A stretch of DNA of 60,695 nt. Origin: a virus. The position numbers and the translations under genes were made by a program. The notes under the pieces are model-generated. The model was not told where the DNA came from. It saw nothing but the letters and a program-made list of their open reading frames with translations, and searched no databases. Shown here piece after piece: positions 8,103-17,381 of the stretch (its first letter is position 1; every line of letters starts with the position of its first letter). The stretch covers positions 1-60,695 of the IMG/VR virus record IMGVR_UViG_3300046000_006303; one strand, 5' to 3'.

Positions 8103-9623
8103 ATGGGAAATAATTTAAGACCGATTGGTAGCGAAAAATTACAAGGTATGGACAAAATTCAACGTATCATGGAAATCGCGAAATATAATGAAAACATACC
8201 TACACCGATAAATGAGAGTACATCAGTTGACTATAACAAAACTTTAGCCGATGGTAGAAATTATCAAATTATCAAAGAAAAAAATGGTTATGTTATTAAA
8301 AGAAGTTTATTAGAATCTACAAGTGAAGTGGATTATTTAGAGCCAATGAAAAATAGAAAGTATTATTCTTCTTATTCACAAGCTTTTAAAAGACTTAATT
8401 TAATTGCAAAAGAAGTTAATGTTAACGAAGGTCAAGAAGCCAATGTTAATTTATTTTATGAAAACGACGCAACAAAATATATCTTAAAAATGAAAGGTGG
8501 TGAAACTGAAGAACAAGCTGCACCGGCTCCGGCTCCTGCACCCGCTCCGGCTCCTGCACCGGCTCCTGCCCCTGCACCCGCTCCGGCTCCTGCACCTGAA
8601 GATGAATTTGATATTGATGATGAAGAAGATATTGATTTAGGTGATGACGAAATGGAACCTGAAGATGATGAAATTGTTACTTTAAAAGTAATTCAAAAAC
8701 TAACAGGTAAATTGGCACAAAAATTAAGAGCATTTGAAGATGCTCAAGAAGATGAACCAATGACATCTAAAGACGTTAAATACGTTATAAACTCAATCTT
8801 ATCAGCGTTAGATTTAGAATCTTTAGATGAAGAAGATAAAGAGGAAATTATGAATAAATTTGAAGGTGTTGAAGCTGACGAAGATTTAGGTGGTGACGAC
8901 ATGGGAGGTGAAGACTTAACTGACGATAGTGAAGTTGAAGATATTCAATCAGATATGGATGTTGAAGGTGAAATGGGTGAACAAATTTATGGTTCATTTA
9001 ATGATGATGAATGGTATGACCAAGACGATAGAAAACATAACTCTGATAAATTTGATTTTGATTTTGATGAAGAAGAGTTTGAGGATTTACCTTCTTTAAT
9101 GGCAAAACATGGTCACGACAAACACAAATGGTTTGGTCAAGGAGAACAAGGTGAAAAAATGTTTAACACATATAAGAACCATAATAATAAACCATTTAAA
9201 GTAAGGACTAAAAAATCGGAAGAAATGGAAGAAGATGACTTAACATCTCATCCAAGACATAGAAGATTAAGACCAAACTCAATGAAAGACGACCACGCAA
9301 ATCATTTAGAAGATATGTTTGAAGGTATGTTTACTGAATCAAAAGTTGATGAAGTGTTAAGAGGTTATTTTAAAATTGACCAAAAAGAAAAACAACTATT
9401 AGAAAATAAAATACAAAAAACTAATTTAATTAAAGAAGAGAGAAAAAATAAAATTTCTAAAATCAAACAAATTTCTGAAAGTATTTCTCAAGAAGTTGCT
9501 TCTACTAAATTAATAACAAAATATCCGGGAGCAAAATTAGTTGGTAAAACTAATAAACATAACTTGGTATTTGAAATGAATAATAAACAACTTAGAGTAA
9601 ACACTAAAGGTGAGATACTATGA
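8103..9623 (+). CDS. Acidic virion-associated protein with Ala-Pro linker
   Basis: 506 residues. An N-terminal domain (about 1-135, beginning MGNNLRPIGSEKL) is joined by a pure Ala-Pro linker of about 27 residues to a very acidic, Asp/Glu-rich region, then a basic helical C-terminus (about 410-506). It opens the gene run that leads to terminase and portal, so a virion or head-assembly role is inferred. Motifs such as PINES, SLLES and MFTES are possible prohead-protease sites. No enzymatic motif is seen. The ATG is preceded by an inverted repeat and a TATTTATA box. It overlaps the next gene by 4 bases (ATGA). Confidence 0.75.
   Translation: MGNNLRPIGSEKLQGMDKIQRIMEIAKYNENIPTPINESTSVDYNKTLADGRNYQIIKEKNGYVIKRSLLESTSEVDYLEPMKNRKYYSSYSQAFKRLNLIAKEVNVNEGQEANVNLFYENDATKYILKMKGGETEEQAAPAPAPAPAPAPAPAPAPAPAPAPAPEDEFDIDDEEDIDLGDDEMEPEDDEIVTLKVIQKLTGKLAQKLRAFEDAQEDEPMTSKDVKYVINSILSALDLESLDEEDKEEIMNKFEGVEADEDLGGDDMGGEDLTDDSEVEDIQSDMDVEGEMGEQIYGSFNDDEWYDQDDRKHNSDKFDFDFDEEEFEDLPSLMAKHGHDKHKWFGQGEQGEKMFNTYKNHNNKPFKVRTKKSEEMEEDDLTSHPRHRRLRPNSMKDDHANHLEDMFEGMFTESKVDEVLRGYFKIDQKEKQLLENKIQKTNLIKEERKNKISKIKQISESISQEVASTKLITKYPGAKLVGKTNKHNLVFEMNNKQLRVNTKGEIL
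8517..8597 (+). repeat. Ala-Pro coding repeat
   Basis: About 27 codons alternating Ala and Pro, made of GCTCCG, GCTCCT, GCACCC and GCACCG variants. It is far richer in G and C than the neighbouring sequence and encodes a stiff, extended linker. Confidence 0.9.
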
Positions 9624-10030
9624 GTTATTTAATATATGTTAATGAATTAGGTCCAAATTATAAAGGAGATAACATATATGAATTTATTTTCTCAGATAGT
9701 TCGGAAAATATTTGGGGTGAAAACTGGGATGCTAAACCATCTAACAGATATCCTCTCCCACCTGATTTAGAGCACATAAAAAAAGTAGGAGTTTTGAAGA
9801 ATGATATGATAACCATGTCAGTAATTCAAAACTCTGATTATTTTTCAATGATTGATTCTATGGATGGTATTATTGCTTTGGGATATGAAAATGAAAGTGA
9901 TGACGTTGATTTTGATAGACAAACCAGATTAGTTTTCTCGTTTGGTGAGACAGAAGAATCGGTAAAAAATAAATTATATGAACGAGATATCGTTTTAGAA
10001 TTTGAAAAAAAAGTTGTATATGAACACTAA
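9620..10030 (+). CDS. Hypothetical protein in the head-gene block
   Basis: 136 residues, soluble, mixed alpha/beta, with no motif I recognise. Typical segments are YLIYVNELGPNYKGDNIYEF near the N-terminus and LVFSFGETEESV near the end. Its start overlaps the upstream gene by ATGA and its end overlaps the ATG of the next gene by 11 bases, so it is translated as part of a tight operon. Position suggests a structural or assembly role, with no direct evidence. Confidence 0.72.
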   Translation: MSYLIYVNELGPNYKGDNIYEFIFSDSSENIWGENWDAKPSNRYPLPPDLEHIKKVGVLKNDMITMSVIQNSDYFSMIDSMDGIIALGYENESDDVDFDRQTRLVFSFGETEESVKNKLYERDIVLEFEKKVVYEH

Positions 10031-11012
10031 TCAAAAAAAATTGAAACTTATTAAAGAGGGTTTTAGAGCCTCAACACTTCAATATTTGTCAGAAAAACAA
10101 GTTAATGCGTTATTTACTCGTTTATTAGAAAGCAAAAAAGAAACTAAAGAAGTTCAAACCGTTACGTCAACTAAAGTTATTGCAACACCAGATGAAATTA
10201 AAAAAGGTGTTTCAACTCAAGGTAAAACTATGGCTAAAATGTTACCTGATGGTAAAGTTGAATTCACTGAAGATACTGAGGTAGATAAAGATGATGAAGA
10301 TAAAGGTGAAGTAAGTCAAGACCCTGTACAAGTACAAGGACCTGACGGAATGGATGATGATTCAGATAATCAACTCCAAGAAAAATTTGAATCTAAAAGT
10401 CAACAAAAATATTTTTTTGCAAGATGTAATGATAAGTCTCAACCTAAAAAAATTAGAGATAAATGGTGTAGAATGGCTGATGAATTTGCTCAAGACACTA
10501 AATTTAACAAATTACCTGAAAAGAAAAAAGAAACAAAAGAAGATTTTAGTTTTAAAAATTATGATAAGAAATTAGAATCAGCGGTGACAGGAGGGTTTAA
10601 AAAGAATTTGACAAAAATATCTCCAAGCGTTACTATTGGTGAAAACGAAATAGAAAAACACATCATGAGATTAGTTGAAAAACATATAACACCTAAAATG
10701 TCTAAACAAGATTTTTTAAAATTAATTGAAGGGGATACTAAAACGGCACCGGCAAAACCAAAAGTTAGTCCGGGTACTAAACCAAAACACCCATTTCAAC
10801 CGGACCCTAATAAAAAAGGAGCCCCTAAAGCGAAAAAAAGTGAAATGGATGAGGATACTAAAACAGCACCGGCAAAACCAAAAGTTAGTCCAGGTGTTAA
10901 ACCAAAACATCCTTTTGCCCCGGACCCTAGTAAACAAGGAGCTCCTAAAGCAATAAAAAAAGAATTACCAAGTTTTTTAAAATTTAGTCAGTTAGGGTTA
11001 AAAACAAAATAA
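10020..11012 (+). CDS. Basic/acidic repeat protein with possible capsid-targeting tag
   Basis: 330 residues from the ATG at 10020; an upstream TTG at 10002 is in frame but less likely. The N-terminus runs KLKLIKEG, with Glu13 in a hydrophobic-X-Glu setting like T4 capsid-targeting tags. The middle is acidic and disordered, followed by a patch with four-odd Cys/His residues (YFFARCNDKS, KWCRMADEF) that recalls small metal- or nucleic-acid-binding segments. The C-terminal third holds two copies of a Pro/Lys-rich unit (TAPAKPKVSPG, KPKHPF, PDP, GAPKA). Virion-associated role inferred from the neighbours. Confidence 0.72.
   Translation: MNTNQKKLKLIKEGFRASTLQYLSEKQVNALFTRLLESKKETKEVQTVTSTKVIATPDEIKKGVSTQGKTMAKMLPDGKVEFTEDTEVDKDDEDKGEVSQDPVQVQGPDGMDDDSDNQLQEKFESKSQQKYFFARCNDKSQPKKIRDKWCRMADEFAQDTKFNKLPEKKKETKEDFSFKNYDKKLESAVTGGFKKNLTKISPSVTIGENEIEKHIMRLVEKHITPKMSKQDFLKLIEGDTKTAPAKPKVSPGTKPKHPFQPDPNKKGAPKAKKSEMDEDTKTAPAKPKVSPGVKPKHPFAPDPSKQGAPKAIKKELPSFLKFSQLGLKTK
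10734..10954 (+). repeat. Tandem 120-base repeat inside the gene
   Basis: Two units begin at 10734 and 10854. Each codes for DTKTAPAKPKVSPG, then KPKHPF, PDP and GAPKA. They differ mainly at silent positions, so the duplication is not recent or is maintained by protein-level selection. Confidence 0.88.
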
Positions 11013-11014
11013 TT

Positions 11015-12406
11015 ATGAGTGTAAATTTAGAAATGGAGAAAATATTAAAAATCAAAAGTGATTTAGATAGAAAATTAGTTAATGAAGGGTTAACTAATAG
11101 TCAACAAACTAGATTAACTAAAATTAATCGTCGTTTAAATGAGGCTCCTGTTAGTTATGAGGGACCTGAAAGAATGGAACCGGGTATTGAAAAACAAATT
11201 ACTCAAAGAAAAACTCCATATGCTGAACACCCTGCGTTACCTCAAGATGCGGATAGTGATTTTGTTGAATTAATTTCATCTCAACGATTTAAAGACTCTG
11301 TAGACAAAGTAAGAAGATTTTTAGGTGATACAACACCAATTCAAGGAAATAATCCAATGATGGGTCTAATGGGGTCTGTTATGCGTAGTTTACAACAAAT
11401 TAAACAAGTTGAAGGTCAGCATAAAGAATATCTTGAAAATTTAGCGGTTAATTTAGTTAAAAAAGAATTAGGTATTCCTGAAGGACAATTACAATTTGAT
11501 GTTGAACTAGTTAGTGGTTCTATGGGAGCATCAGAAGGAATGCAAACTAAAGCTGAGGAACCAGATGAAGAAGACGTAGAAGAAGCATTTAAAGAAAGTG
11601 AAGAACACCAAGAAGAAATAGAAGACTTTATGGATTCTATGGAAAAATTTAATTTAGAAAAAGCAAAAAGAAGAATGATTAATTCATTAGTTCAAGGAGC
11701 GGCATTTAAAGGTGGTCATATGTATACATTAGTTAGTGATGAAATAAACAGATTAAGCCCCGAGTTATTAAATCTATATGGTGTTACACAATCACTAATG
11801 GAACATTTATATTGGTTATATCCTGATATGGAAGGAATGGCTGGTGGTGGAAGTGGTCAAATGGGACAATCTGAAGCAGACCCTGAAACTGACCCACCAA
11901 CAATTAAAGCAAAAGCTTTTACATTTCCATTATTAGTTCACGAAATAGTAAAAGGTATTTATTCATTATATGGTGACCAAGGCTTACCAAACGACCCTGT
12001 TCAAAGAAGTATGGTTGTTGGAGCTGAAGATACACTACCGGCAGAAATATGGGATTCAAGATTAGGTCCAATTTTTTGGGAAAAATTTAGAGAATCTTGG
12101 CCTGACAAATTATACGAAGAAGACCAAAGACACCTTCAACAATATTTATTTATGAAATTGTCTCAATTAGAAGCAAAGGATTTTATAGTATTGGCAAGAG
12201 CAATTATGGCAGATAAACCAGAAGCAAAAGAGGTAATAAATAGAATGGTTAGTGAAATTGTTGAAATTCTTAAAAAACATGAATATGAATCAAAAATGTC
12301 TGATGACGATGATGATGGTGATAATTATGGAAATAATGATGATGACGATGATTTTGACGACTTTGATGACTTAGACGATATTGATTTATCTGCTTTAGGA
12401 TTCTAA
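11015..12406 (+). CDS. Conserved-looking structural protein upstream of terminase
   Basis: 463 residues. The N-terminus has two sites resembling prohead-protease cuts: RKLVNEG (Glu24) and RRLNEA (about Glu42). A helical body (about 80-420) includes an acidic linker and a Gly/Met-rich loop (MAGGGSGQMGQ). The protein ends in a long Asp-rich tail (about 425-460). It sits in the place where T4 has small terminase, but its size and sequence do not resemble gp16, so I do not assign that. It follows the previous gene by 2 bases and is followed by the terminase. Function unknown. Confidence 0.72.
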   Translation: MSVNLEMEKILKIKSDLDRKLVNEGLTNSQQTRLTKINRRLNEAPVSYEGPERMEPGIEKQITQRKTPYAEHPALPQDADSDFVELISSQRFKDSVDKVRRFLGDTTPIQGNNPMMGLMGSVMRSLQQIKQVEGQHKEYLENLAVNLVKKELGIPEGQLQFDVELVSGSMGASEGMQTKAEEPDEEDVEEAFKESEEHQEEIEDFMDSMEKFNLEKAKRRMINSLVQGAAFKGGHMYTLVSDEINRLSPELLNLYGVTQSLMEHLYWLYPDMEGMAGGGSGQMGQSEADPETDPPTIKAKAFTFPLLVHEIVKGIYSLYGDQGLPNDPVQRSMVVGAEDTLPAEIWDSRLGPIFWEKFRESWPDKLYEEDQRHLQQYLFMKLSQLEAKDFIVLARAIMADKPEAKEVINRMVSEIVEILKKHEYESKMSDDDDDGDNYGNNDDDDDFDDFDDLDDIDLSALGF

Positions 12407-12427
12407 AAATTGCCGACAACTATATGT

Positions 12428-14197
12428 ATGTCAAACTTAACAAGAGAACAAGTATTAGTAGAATACGTAAAATGTAGTCGAGATGTTGAATACGCACTTA
12501 GAACGTATTTAGAAACATATGATAACACAGTTAAAAAATATGTTCCTTTGGAACTTTTTCCTGACCAATTATCATTATTAGAAGATTACGAAAACTACAA
12601 TGAGAATATAGCATTAAAGTACAGACAAGCCGGGGTATCAACAGTTACTGCGGCTTGGATGTCACGAAAACTTGTATTTGCTAGAAAAGAAACCCCTGAA
12701 AAAATCTTAATTATTGCTAATAAGTTAGACACCTCATTGGAGATGGCTAATAAAATAAAAGCATTTGTGGGTCAATGGCCTTCTTGGACAGGTGTAGATT
12801 TTGACAAAACAAAAAATTCTCAAAAACATTATAAATTAACAAATGGATGTGAGGTTAAAGCCGTTGCAACATCTAAGGATGCCTTGCGTGGATTTACCCC
12901 CACCATACTTATATTTGATGAGGCAGCCTTTATTGAGGCTGATAGTGACTTTTGGGCTGCTTGTATGGCTTCCCTGTCTACGGGTGGTAAAGTAATTGTT
13001 GTATCCACACCTAATGGTTATGATGCGATTTATTATGAGATATATGACCAAGCGTTACGTAATATGAATGATTTCAAAATTACGGAAATGTTTTGGTTTC
13101 GTGACCCACGTTATACTAAAGATTTATTTTTAGTTAAGACAGATGATGTTATTCATTATCTATTAAACAAAGAAGATTACAAACCTGACGATATTATTGA
13201 TTGGGCTAAAATACCATATGAGAATAGAAATTATAAAGAATTAAGAATTATAATGGACGCTGGTTTTAAACCTTGTTCTTCTTGGTTTGAGGCGATGGTT
13301 AAAAAATTAAAATATGACAAACGTAAAGTATCTCAGGAGTTAGAATGTAACTTTTTAGGTTCGGGGGATAACGTATTTGATTCAGTTATGATGAATAAAA
13401 TACGTGAAAATATGATTTTAGAACCTATCAGTAAAAGAATGGGTAATGCTCTTTGGATTTGGAAAGACCCAATTATTGGACATAAATACATTATGGGTGT
13501 TGACGTTTCTCGTGGAGATTCGGAGGATTTTAGTTCTTTTCAAATTGTTGATTTTGACACTATGGAACAAGTTGCAGAATATGTTGGAAAATTACCACCA
13601 GATACTATGGCGGAAATTTGTCACAAATGGGCGACAGTATATTCTTGTTTTGTCGTTATTGATATTACCGGTGGGATGGGGGTATCAACGGCAAGAAAGT
13701 TGCAGGAAATGAACTTTAAAGACTTATATATTGATGGTGTTGATTCCGCAAACAAATGGAAGTACGACCCAAAAGCTGCTGAAAAAATTCCTGGTATTAA
13801 CTTTAACAATAAGAGGGTGCAAATTATTGCATCATATGAAGAAGTTATGAGACACGGATTTAGGATATATAGTTCAAGACTATATAACGAAATGAATACG
13901 TTTATCTATATGAATGGTCGACCTGACCATCAAAAGGGTCATCACGACGATTTAATTATGTCAATTGCGATGGCGACATATGTTGCTGAATCTTCATTTA
14001 GTAAATTAACAAAAGTTACTGAACACACTAAAGCAATGATTGACTCTTGGTCAATTAGTAATAACGATAATGTTAGAGAAGCTATCTCATTTAACCCTGT
14101 AATCCCTAACACTAATGAAAGGGTTGGTCATTTCAGTAATGGTAACATAAGTAAAGACGATTATCTAAAATACGGCTGGTTATTTGGGAATAGATAA
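12428..14197 (+). CDS. terL: Terminase large subunit (T4 gp17-like)
   Basis: 589 residues. The packaging ATPase has a deviant Walker A, LKYRQAGVST (residues 63-72), where the usual GK lysine is Val; an upstream Lys or Arg may take over, as in other terminases. Walker B is ILIFDEAAF (160-168), and a coupling motif VSTPNG follows. The C-terminal RNase H-fold nuclease shows acidic residues in MGVDVSRGDS, VVIDITGGMG and GHHDDLIMS. It cuts and pumps concatemeric DNA through the portal. The ATG at 12428 is preferred over a TTG at 12410. Unlike T4, no sheath or tube gene separates it from the portal. Confidence 0.95.
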   Translation: MSNLTREQVLVEYVKCSRDVEYALRTYLETYDNTVKKYVPLELFPDQLSLLEDYENYNENIALKYRQAGVSTVTAAWMSRKLVFARKETPEKILIIANKLDTSLEMANKIKAFVGQWPSWTGVDFDKTKNSQKHYKLTNGCEVKAVATSKDALRGFTPTILIFDEAAFIEADSDFWAACMASLSTGGKVIVVSTPNGYDAIYYEIYDQALRNMNDFKITEMFWFRDPRYTKDLFLVKTDDVIHYLLNKEDYKPDDIIDWAKIPYENRNYKELRIIMDAGFKPCSSWFEAMVKKLKYDKRKVSQELECNFLGSGDNVFDSVMMNKIRENMILEPISKRMGNALWIWKDPIIGHKYIMGVDVSRGDSEDFSSFQIVDFDTMEQVAEYVGKLPPDTMAEICHKWATVYSCFVVIDITGGMGVSTARKLQEMNFKDLYIDGVDSANKWKYDPKAAEKIPGINFNNKRVQIIASYEEVMRHGFRIYSSRLYNEMNTFIYMNGRPDHQKGHHDDLIMSIAMATYVAESSFSKLTKVTEHTKAMIDSWSISNNDNVREAISFNPVIPNTNERVGHFSNGNISKDDYLKYGWLFGNR

Positions 14198-14205
14198 TAT
14201 TTATC
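14198..14205 (+). promoter_or_regulatory. TATTTATC box, candidate late promoter
   Basis: Sense-strand TATTTATC 12 bases before the ATG at 14218. It lies within a wider inverted repeat (TTATTTG / CAAATAA). Confidence 0.4.
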
Positions 14206-14217
14206 AAATAAACATAA

Positions 14218-14721
14218 ATGGGTACCACCGATAGAAAAACCTCTTCTTTAAATAATAGTATTACGTTTGACGCAAATGCTGATTTGTATGCAAATGCCCC
14301 TCTTAATACAGGTGTCGGTAAATCAGGTGGTTTTGTTAACAGAAAAAAATCAGGAAAAATATTTGCCGGTTCTAGATTGGTTGTTCCGGGTCAAGATATT
14401 TTAAGTGTTAAAGTATTTGAACCTGAATTTGTAAAACGTAGAACTGTTGATGTATTTAGTGGGGCTCTTCCACCAACACCTACTCCGGAACCAACACCAA
14501 CACCAACGCCTACACCACCACCAACAAGTACTCCAACACCTACGCCAACACCTACAATGACTCCGTCACCAATTGTTGAAATTTGTTACTTGGCTACTGA
14601 AGATTATATTAGAATTACTGCAGAAAATGATGACAATTTAATTGTTGAGTGTCACCCGTTTCCAATACCGGTGCCGCCCGTGAATTACCCTACACCAACC
14701 CCCACACCGACGATGCCATAA
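14218..14721 (+). CDS. Small virion-like protein with Pro-Thr linkers
   Basis: 167 residues. The N-terminal 80 residues are Gly/Asn/Ser-rich and look like a compact structural domain. A Pro-Thr repeat (about residues 85-118, PTPTPT type) leads to a short domain with two Cys (EICYLATEDYIRI, LIVECHPF), and the protein ends in another PTPTPT stretch. The same linker style occurs in the proteins at 51349-53694 and 53701-54135, so these may share a place in the particle. It lies between terminase and portal, where T4 has sheath and tube genes, but resembles neither. Confidence 0.7.
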   Translation: MGTTDRKTSSLNNSITFDANADLYANAPLNTGVGKSGGFVNRKKSGKIFAGSRLVVPGQDILSVKVFEPEFVKRRTVDVFSGALPPTPTPEPTPTPTPTPPPTSTPTPTPTPTMTPSPIVEICYLATEDYIRITAENDDNLIVECHPFPIPVPPVNYPTPTPTPTMP

Positions 14722-14742
14722 TAATATTTGATTAATCTCAAC

Positions 14743-14750
14743 TATTTATT
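14743..14750 (+). promoter_or_regulatory. TATTTATT box, candidate late promoter
   Basis: Sense-strand TATTTATT 28 bases before the portal ATG. Confidence 0.4.
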
Positions 14751-14778
14751 AAAATAAAAAAATATTTAAATTTTTCAT

Positions 14779-16641
14779 ATGGAAAACAATCAAAATAATG
14801 ATTTAACAGTTTGGCAAAGGTTATCCAAAGCATTTGGACCAAACTCGTTATTGAACCAAGATTATCCCGTATATAAGTTAGACAAGAAGGAATTATTAAA
14901 AACCACATCTAAAGCCGAATACGAGAGAGAGAAATTACAGGCACAACAAACTTATTACTTAGCCAATCAATGGACTAAAATTGAGAGTAATTTATATACT
15001 CAAGCGGTATATTATGAACCAACTCGTTTAGCCTCATTTTATGATTATGAGTCTATGGAGTATACTCCTGAAATTTCAGCAGCGTTAGATATCTACGGTG
15101 AGGAATCGACAACAGTGGACCAAAATGGTTATATGTTACAGATTTATTCTGAATCAAAAAGAATAAAAAGTATCTTAACAGACTTATTCAATAATGTTTT
15201 AGATTTAAATACCAACTTACCTATGTGGACAAGAAACACTTGTAAATATGGGGATAACTTTGTGTATCTAAAATTGGATGCTGAAAAGGGTATTGTTGGG
15301 TGTATGCAATTACCAAATATTGAGATAGAACGTTTAGAACGTGGTATGGCGGCAAAAGCGGCAAATGTTGATGAACCACTTGAAAATAGAGGATTACGTT
15401 TTAAATGGAAAGTTAAAGACATGGAATTTAATTCATGGGAGATAGCTCACTTTAGATTATTGGGTGATGATAGAAAACTTCCTTATGGTACTTCTATGTT
15501 AGAAAAAGCAAGACGTATTTGGAAACAATTATTATTGTCCGAAGATGCGATGTTAATCTATAGAACTTCAAGAGCACCTGAAAGACGGGTGTTCAAAGTT
15601 TATGTTGGTAATATGGACGATAAAGATGTTGAACCATATGTACAACGTGTGGCTAACAAATTTAAAAGAAGTCAAGTTGTTGACTCTCAAACCGGAAATG
15701 TTGATATGAGATTTAACCAAATGGCGGTTGACCAAGATTACTTTATTCCTGTTCGTGACCCTGCGGCACCAAACCCTATTGATACATTACCCGGAGCTCA
15801 AAACTTAGCTGAGATTGCGGATATTGAATATATCCAAAAGAAATTATTAACCGCTCTTCGTGTACCTAAAGCGTTTTTAGGTTTTGAAGAAGTTACTGGA
15901 GATGGTAAAAACTTATCATTAATGGATATTCGTTTTGCAAGAACAATTAATAGAATACAAAAATCAATGATTGCCGAATTAAATAAAATTGCAATTATTC
16001 ATTTATTCTTATTAGGATTTGAGGATGAATTATCAAACTTTACATTAGCACTTACAAATCCATCTTCTCAAGCTGATTTATTAAAAATTGATATTTGGAA
16101 AGAGAAAATTTTATTGTATAAAGATGCTGTTGCAGCCATTGAAGGTATTGCTCCGGTATCCGTTACATGGGCTAAGAAACACGTATTAGGATTCTCTGAT
16201 GAAGAAATTAAATTAGACTTACAACAACAACGTATTGAAAAAGCCGTTGGTGCTGAGTTAACAAATACCGCCACTATCATTACCCATACAGGTGTATTTG
16301 ACACTATTGATAAATTATACGCAAGTAAATCCGGAACAACTGCTGTTGGAGCCGCTACCCCAGCACCACCTGCTGGCGGTGGAGCATTAGGAGGTCTTGA
16401 ATCTGAATTAGGGGGTGAACCTGAACTAGGCGGAGCGCCTGAACCAGGCGGAGCACCTGAAGCTGGAGGACCACCTGGTGGAGAGGCAGAATTAACTCCT
16501 GAATCAAAAACACGGGAGAATATGAACATTTTATTGGAAAGTCGTAGTTTAACTGAAGATGATTCATATATTGATTTATCTCGAGCAAGAAATTCTTTAG
16601 GTGATATAGAGAAAGAATTGAATAAAATCTTAAATGATTGA
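14779..16641 (+). CDS. Portal protein (T4 gp20-like)
   Basis: 620 residues. Hallmarks of the T4-type portal are ERRVFKVYVGNM, the SQTGNVDMRF strand, a DTLPGAQNLAEI segment and the following KKLLTALRVPKAFLGFEE helix region. It forms the dodecameric ring at one capsid vertex, through which terminase packs DNA and to which the neck attaches. The protein is longer than T4 gp20 (about 520 residues): a C-terminal extension (about 530-620) is rich in Gly, Ala, Pro and Glu and ends in a helix. It contains LLES, another possible protease site. A core-protein gene follows, as in T4. Confidence 0.95.
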   Translation: MENNQNNDLTVWQRLSKAFGPNSLLNQDYPVYKLDKKELLKTTSKAEYEREKLQAQQTYYLANQWTKIESNLYTQAVYYEPTRLASFYDYESMEYTPEISAALDIYGEESTTVDQNGYMLQIYSESKRIKSILTDLFNNVLDLNTNLPMWTRNTCKYGDNFVYLKLDAEKGIVGCMQLPNIEIERLERGMAAKAANVDEPLENRGLRFKWKVKDMEFNSWEIAHFRLLGDDRKLPYGTSMLEKARRIWKQLLLSEDAMLIYRTSRAPERRVFKVYVGNMDDKDVEPYVQRVANKFKRSQVVDSQTGNVDMRFNQMAVDQDYFIPVRDPAAPNPIDTLPGAQNLAEIADIEYIQKKLLTALRVPKAFLGFEEVTGDGKNLSLMDIRFARTINRIQKSMIAELNKIAIIHLFLLGFEDELSNFTLALTNPSSQADLLKIDIWKEKILLYKDAVAAIEGIAPVSVTWAKKHVLGFSDEEIKLDLQQQRIEKAVGAELTNTATIITHTGVFDTIDKLYASKSGTTAVGAATPAPPAGGGALGGLESELGGEPELGGAPEPGGAPEAGGPPGGEAELTPESKTRENMNILLESRSLTEDDSYIDLSRARNSLGDIEKELNKILND

Positions 16642-16649
16642 TATTTATA
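16642..16649 (+). promoter_or_regulatory. TATTTATA box, candidate late promoter
   Basis: Sense-strand TATTTATA 12 bases before the ATG at 16662, starting at the portal stop codon. Confidence 0.45.
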
Positions 16650-16661
16650 ATTAAAAAGAAA

Positions 16662-17381
16662 ATGACAAAGTTTGGAATATTAAAATCAAAGATAGAAAAC
16701 GTATTACTTGAATCGTATAAAAACGATACATTTAAAGACGAATTGAAAACATTTAAAAAACTTGTATTAGAAAATAAAAATGTTAGTAAAATTTTCTACA
16801 TGTATGATGAATTAAACACTAGAAAGGGTTTGAATGATTTATACTCAAGAGAATACATCCATGAATGTATTACTCTATATGAAAATGCTGTAAATAAAAT
16901 TTTACCAGCAGATTTAAAAAAATTAAATACGTGGGTTAAAAATACGAAATCAGATAATTCATATGAAAACATTGATAACCTATTTTCAACAGATGTTTTA
17001 ACTATTGAATCTAGACTTAAAAGTAAAAATTTAATTTTAGAAAATTTAAAAAAAATACCGGTTATACAAACTAAAGGTATTGAACTTCCATTATCAACTA
17101 TGGTTAGTGTGGCAAACAAAACTATTAAAAATTATATTGATGGTTTAAATGAGTCTGATAAAAAAGAAATTATTAAATTGTTATCAGAAAACGATGAAGA
17201 ATTAATAGTTAAATTCAACACTCTTAAAGAAAATGTGGTAGATAAATTAAATGCAATGAAAGAGTCATCTGAAGATAATTCAGTGAAAGGTAGAATTGAT
17301 GAAACACTTACAAAAGTGATATCTGAGAAGTACGACAAATTGACTTATTTTAAACTTAAAAGTTTAAAAGAAAATCTTTAA
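16662..17381 (+). CDS. Helical protein in the prohead-core (gp67/gp68) position
   Basis: 239 residues, almost wholly helical and charged, with no enzymatic motif. It begins MTKFGILKSKIENVLLES, with Glu17 in an L-L-E/S site that the prohead protease could cut. In T4 the small core proteins gp67 and gp68 lie between portal and protease, and this gene occupies that place, so a prohead core or packaged role is inferred from position. Sequence similarity to gp67/68 is not visible by eye. ATG at 16662 chosen over an upstream TTG. The 3' end overlaps the convergent bS21 gene by 4 bases. Confidence 0.7.
   Translation: MTKFGILKSKIENVLLESYKNDTFKDELKTFKKLVLENKNVSKIFYMYDELNTRKGLNDLYSREYIHECITLYENAVNKILPADLKKLNTWVKNTKSDNSYENIDNLFSTDVLTIESRLKSKNLILENLKKIPVIQTKGIELPLSTMVSVANKTIKNYIDGLNESDKKEIIKLLSENDEELIVKFNTLKENVVDKLNAMKESSEDNSVKGRIDETLTKVISEKYDKLTYFKLKSLKENL

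Noticed and set aside
11015-12406. Small terminase subunit
   Set aside because: Position fits but size (463 residues), acidic tail and sequence do not resemble gp16-type proteins.
12410-12427. TTG start of the terminase (and TTG starts at 5706, 10002, 16638, 17590 on the minus strand, 24527)
   Set aside because: In each case an ATG lies a few codons downstream, better placed relative to the upstream box or to family alignments; the extra codons are translated boxes or leaders.
16068-16529. Minus-strand frame opposite the portal C-terminus
   Set aside because: Shadow of the Gly/Ala/Pro-rich portal extension; lies wholly inside a certain gene.
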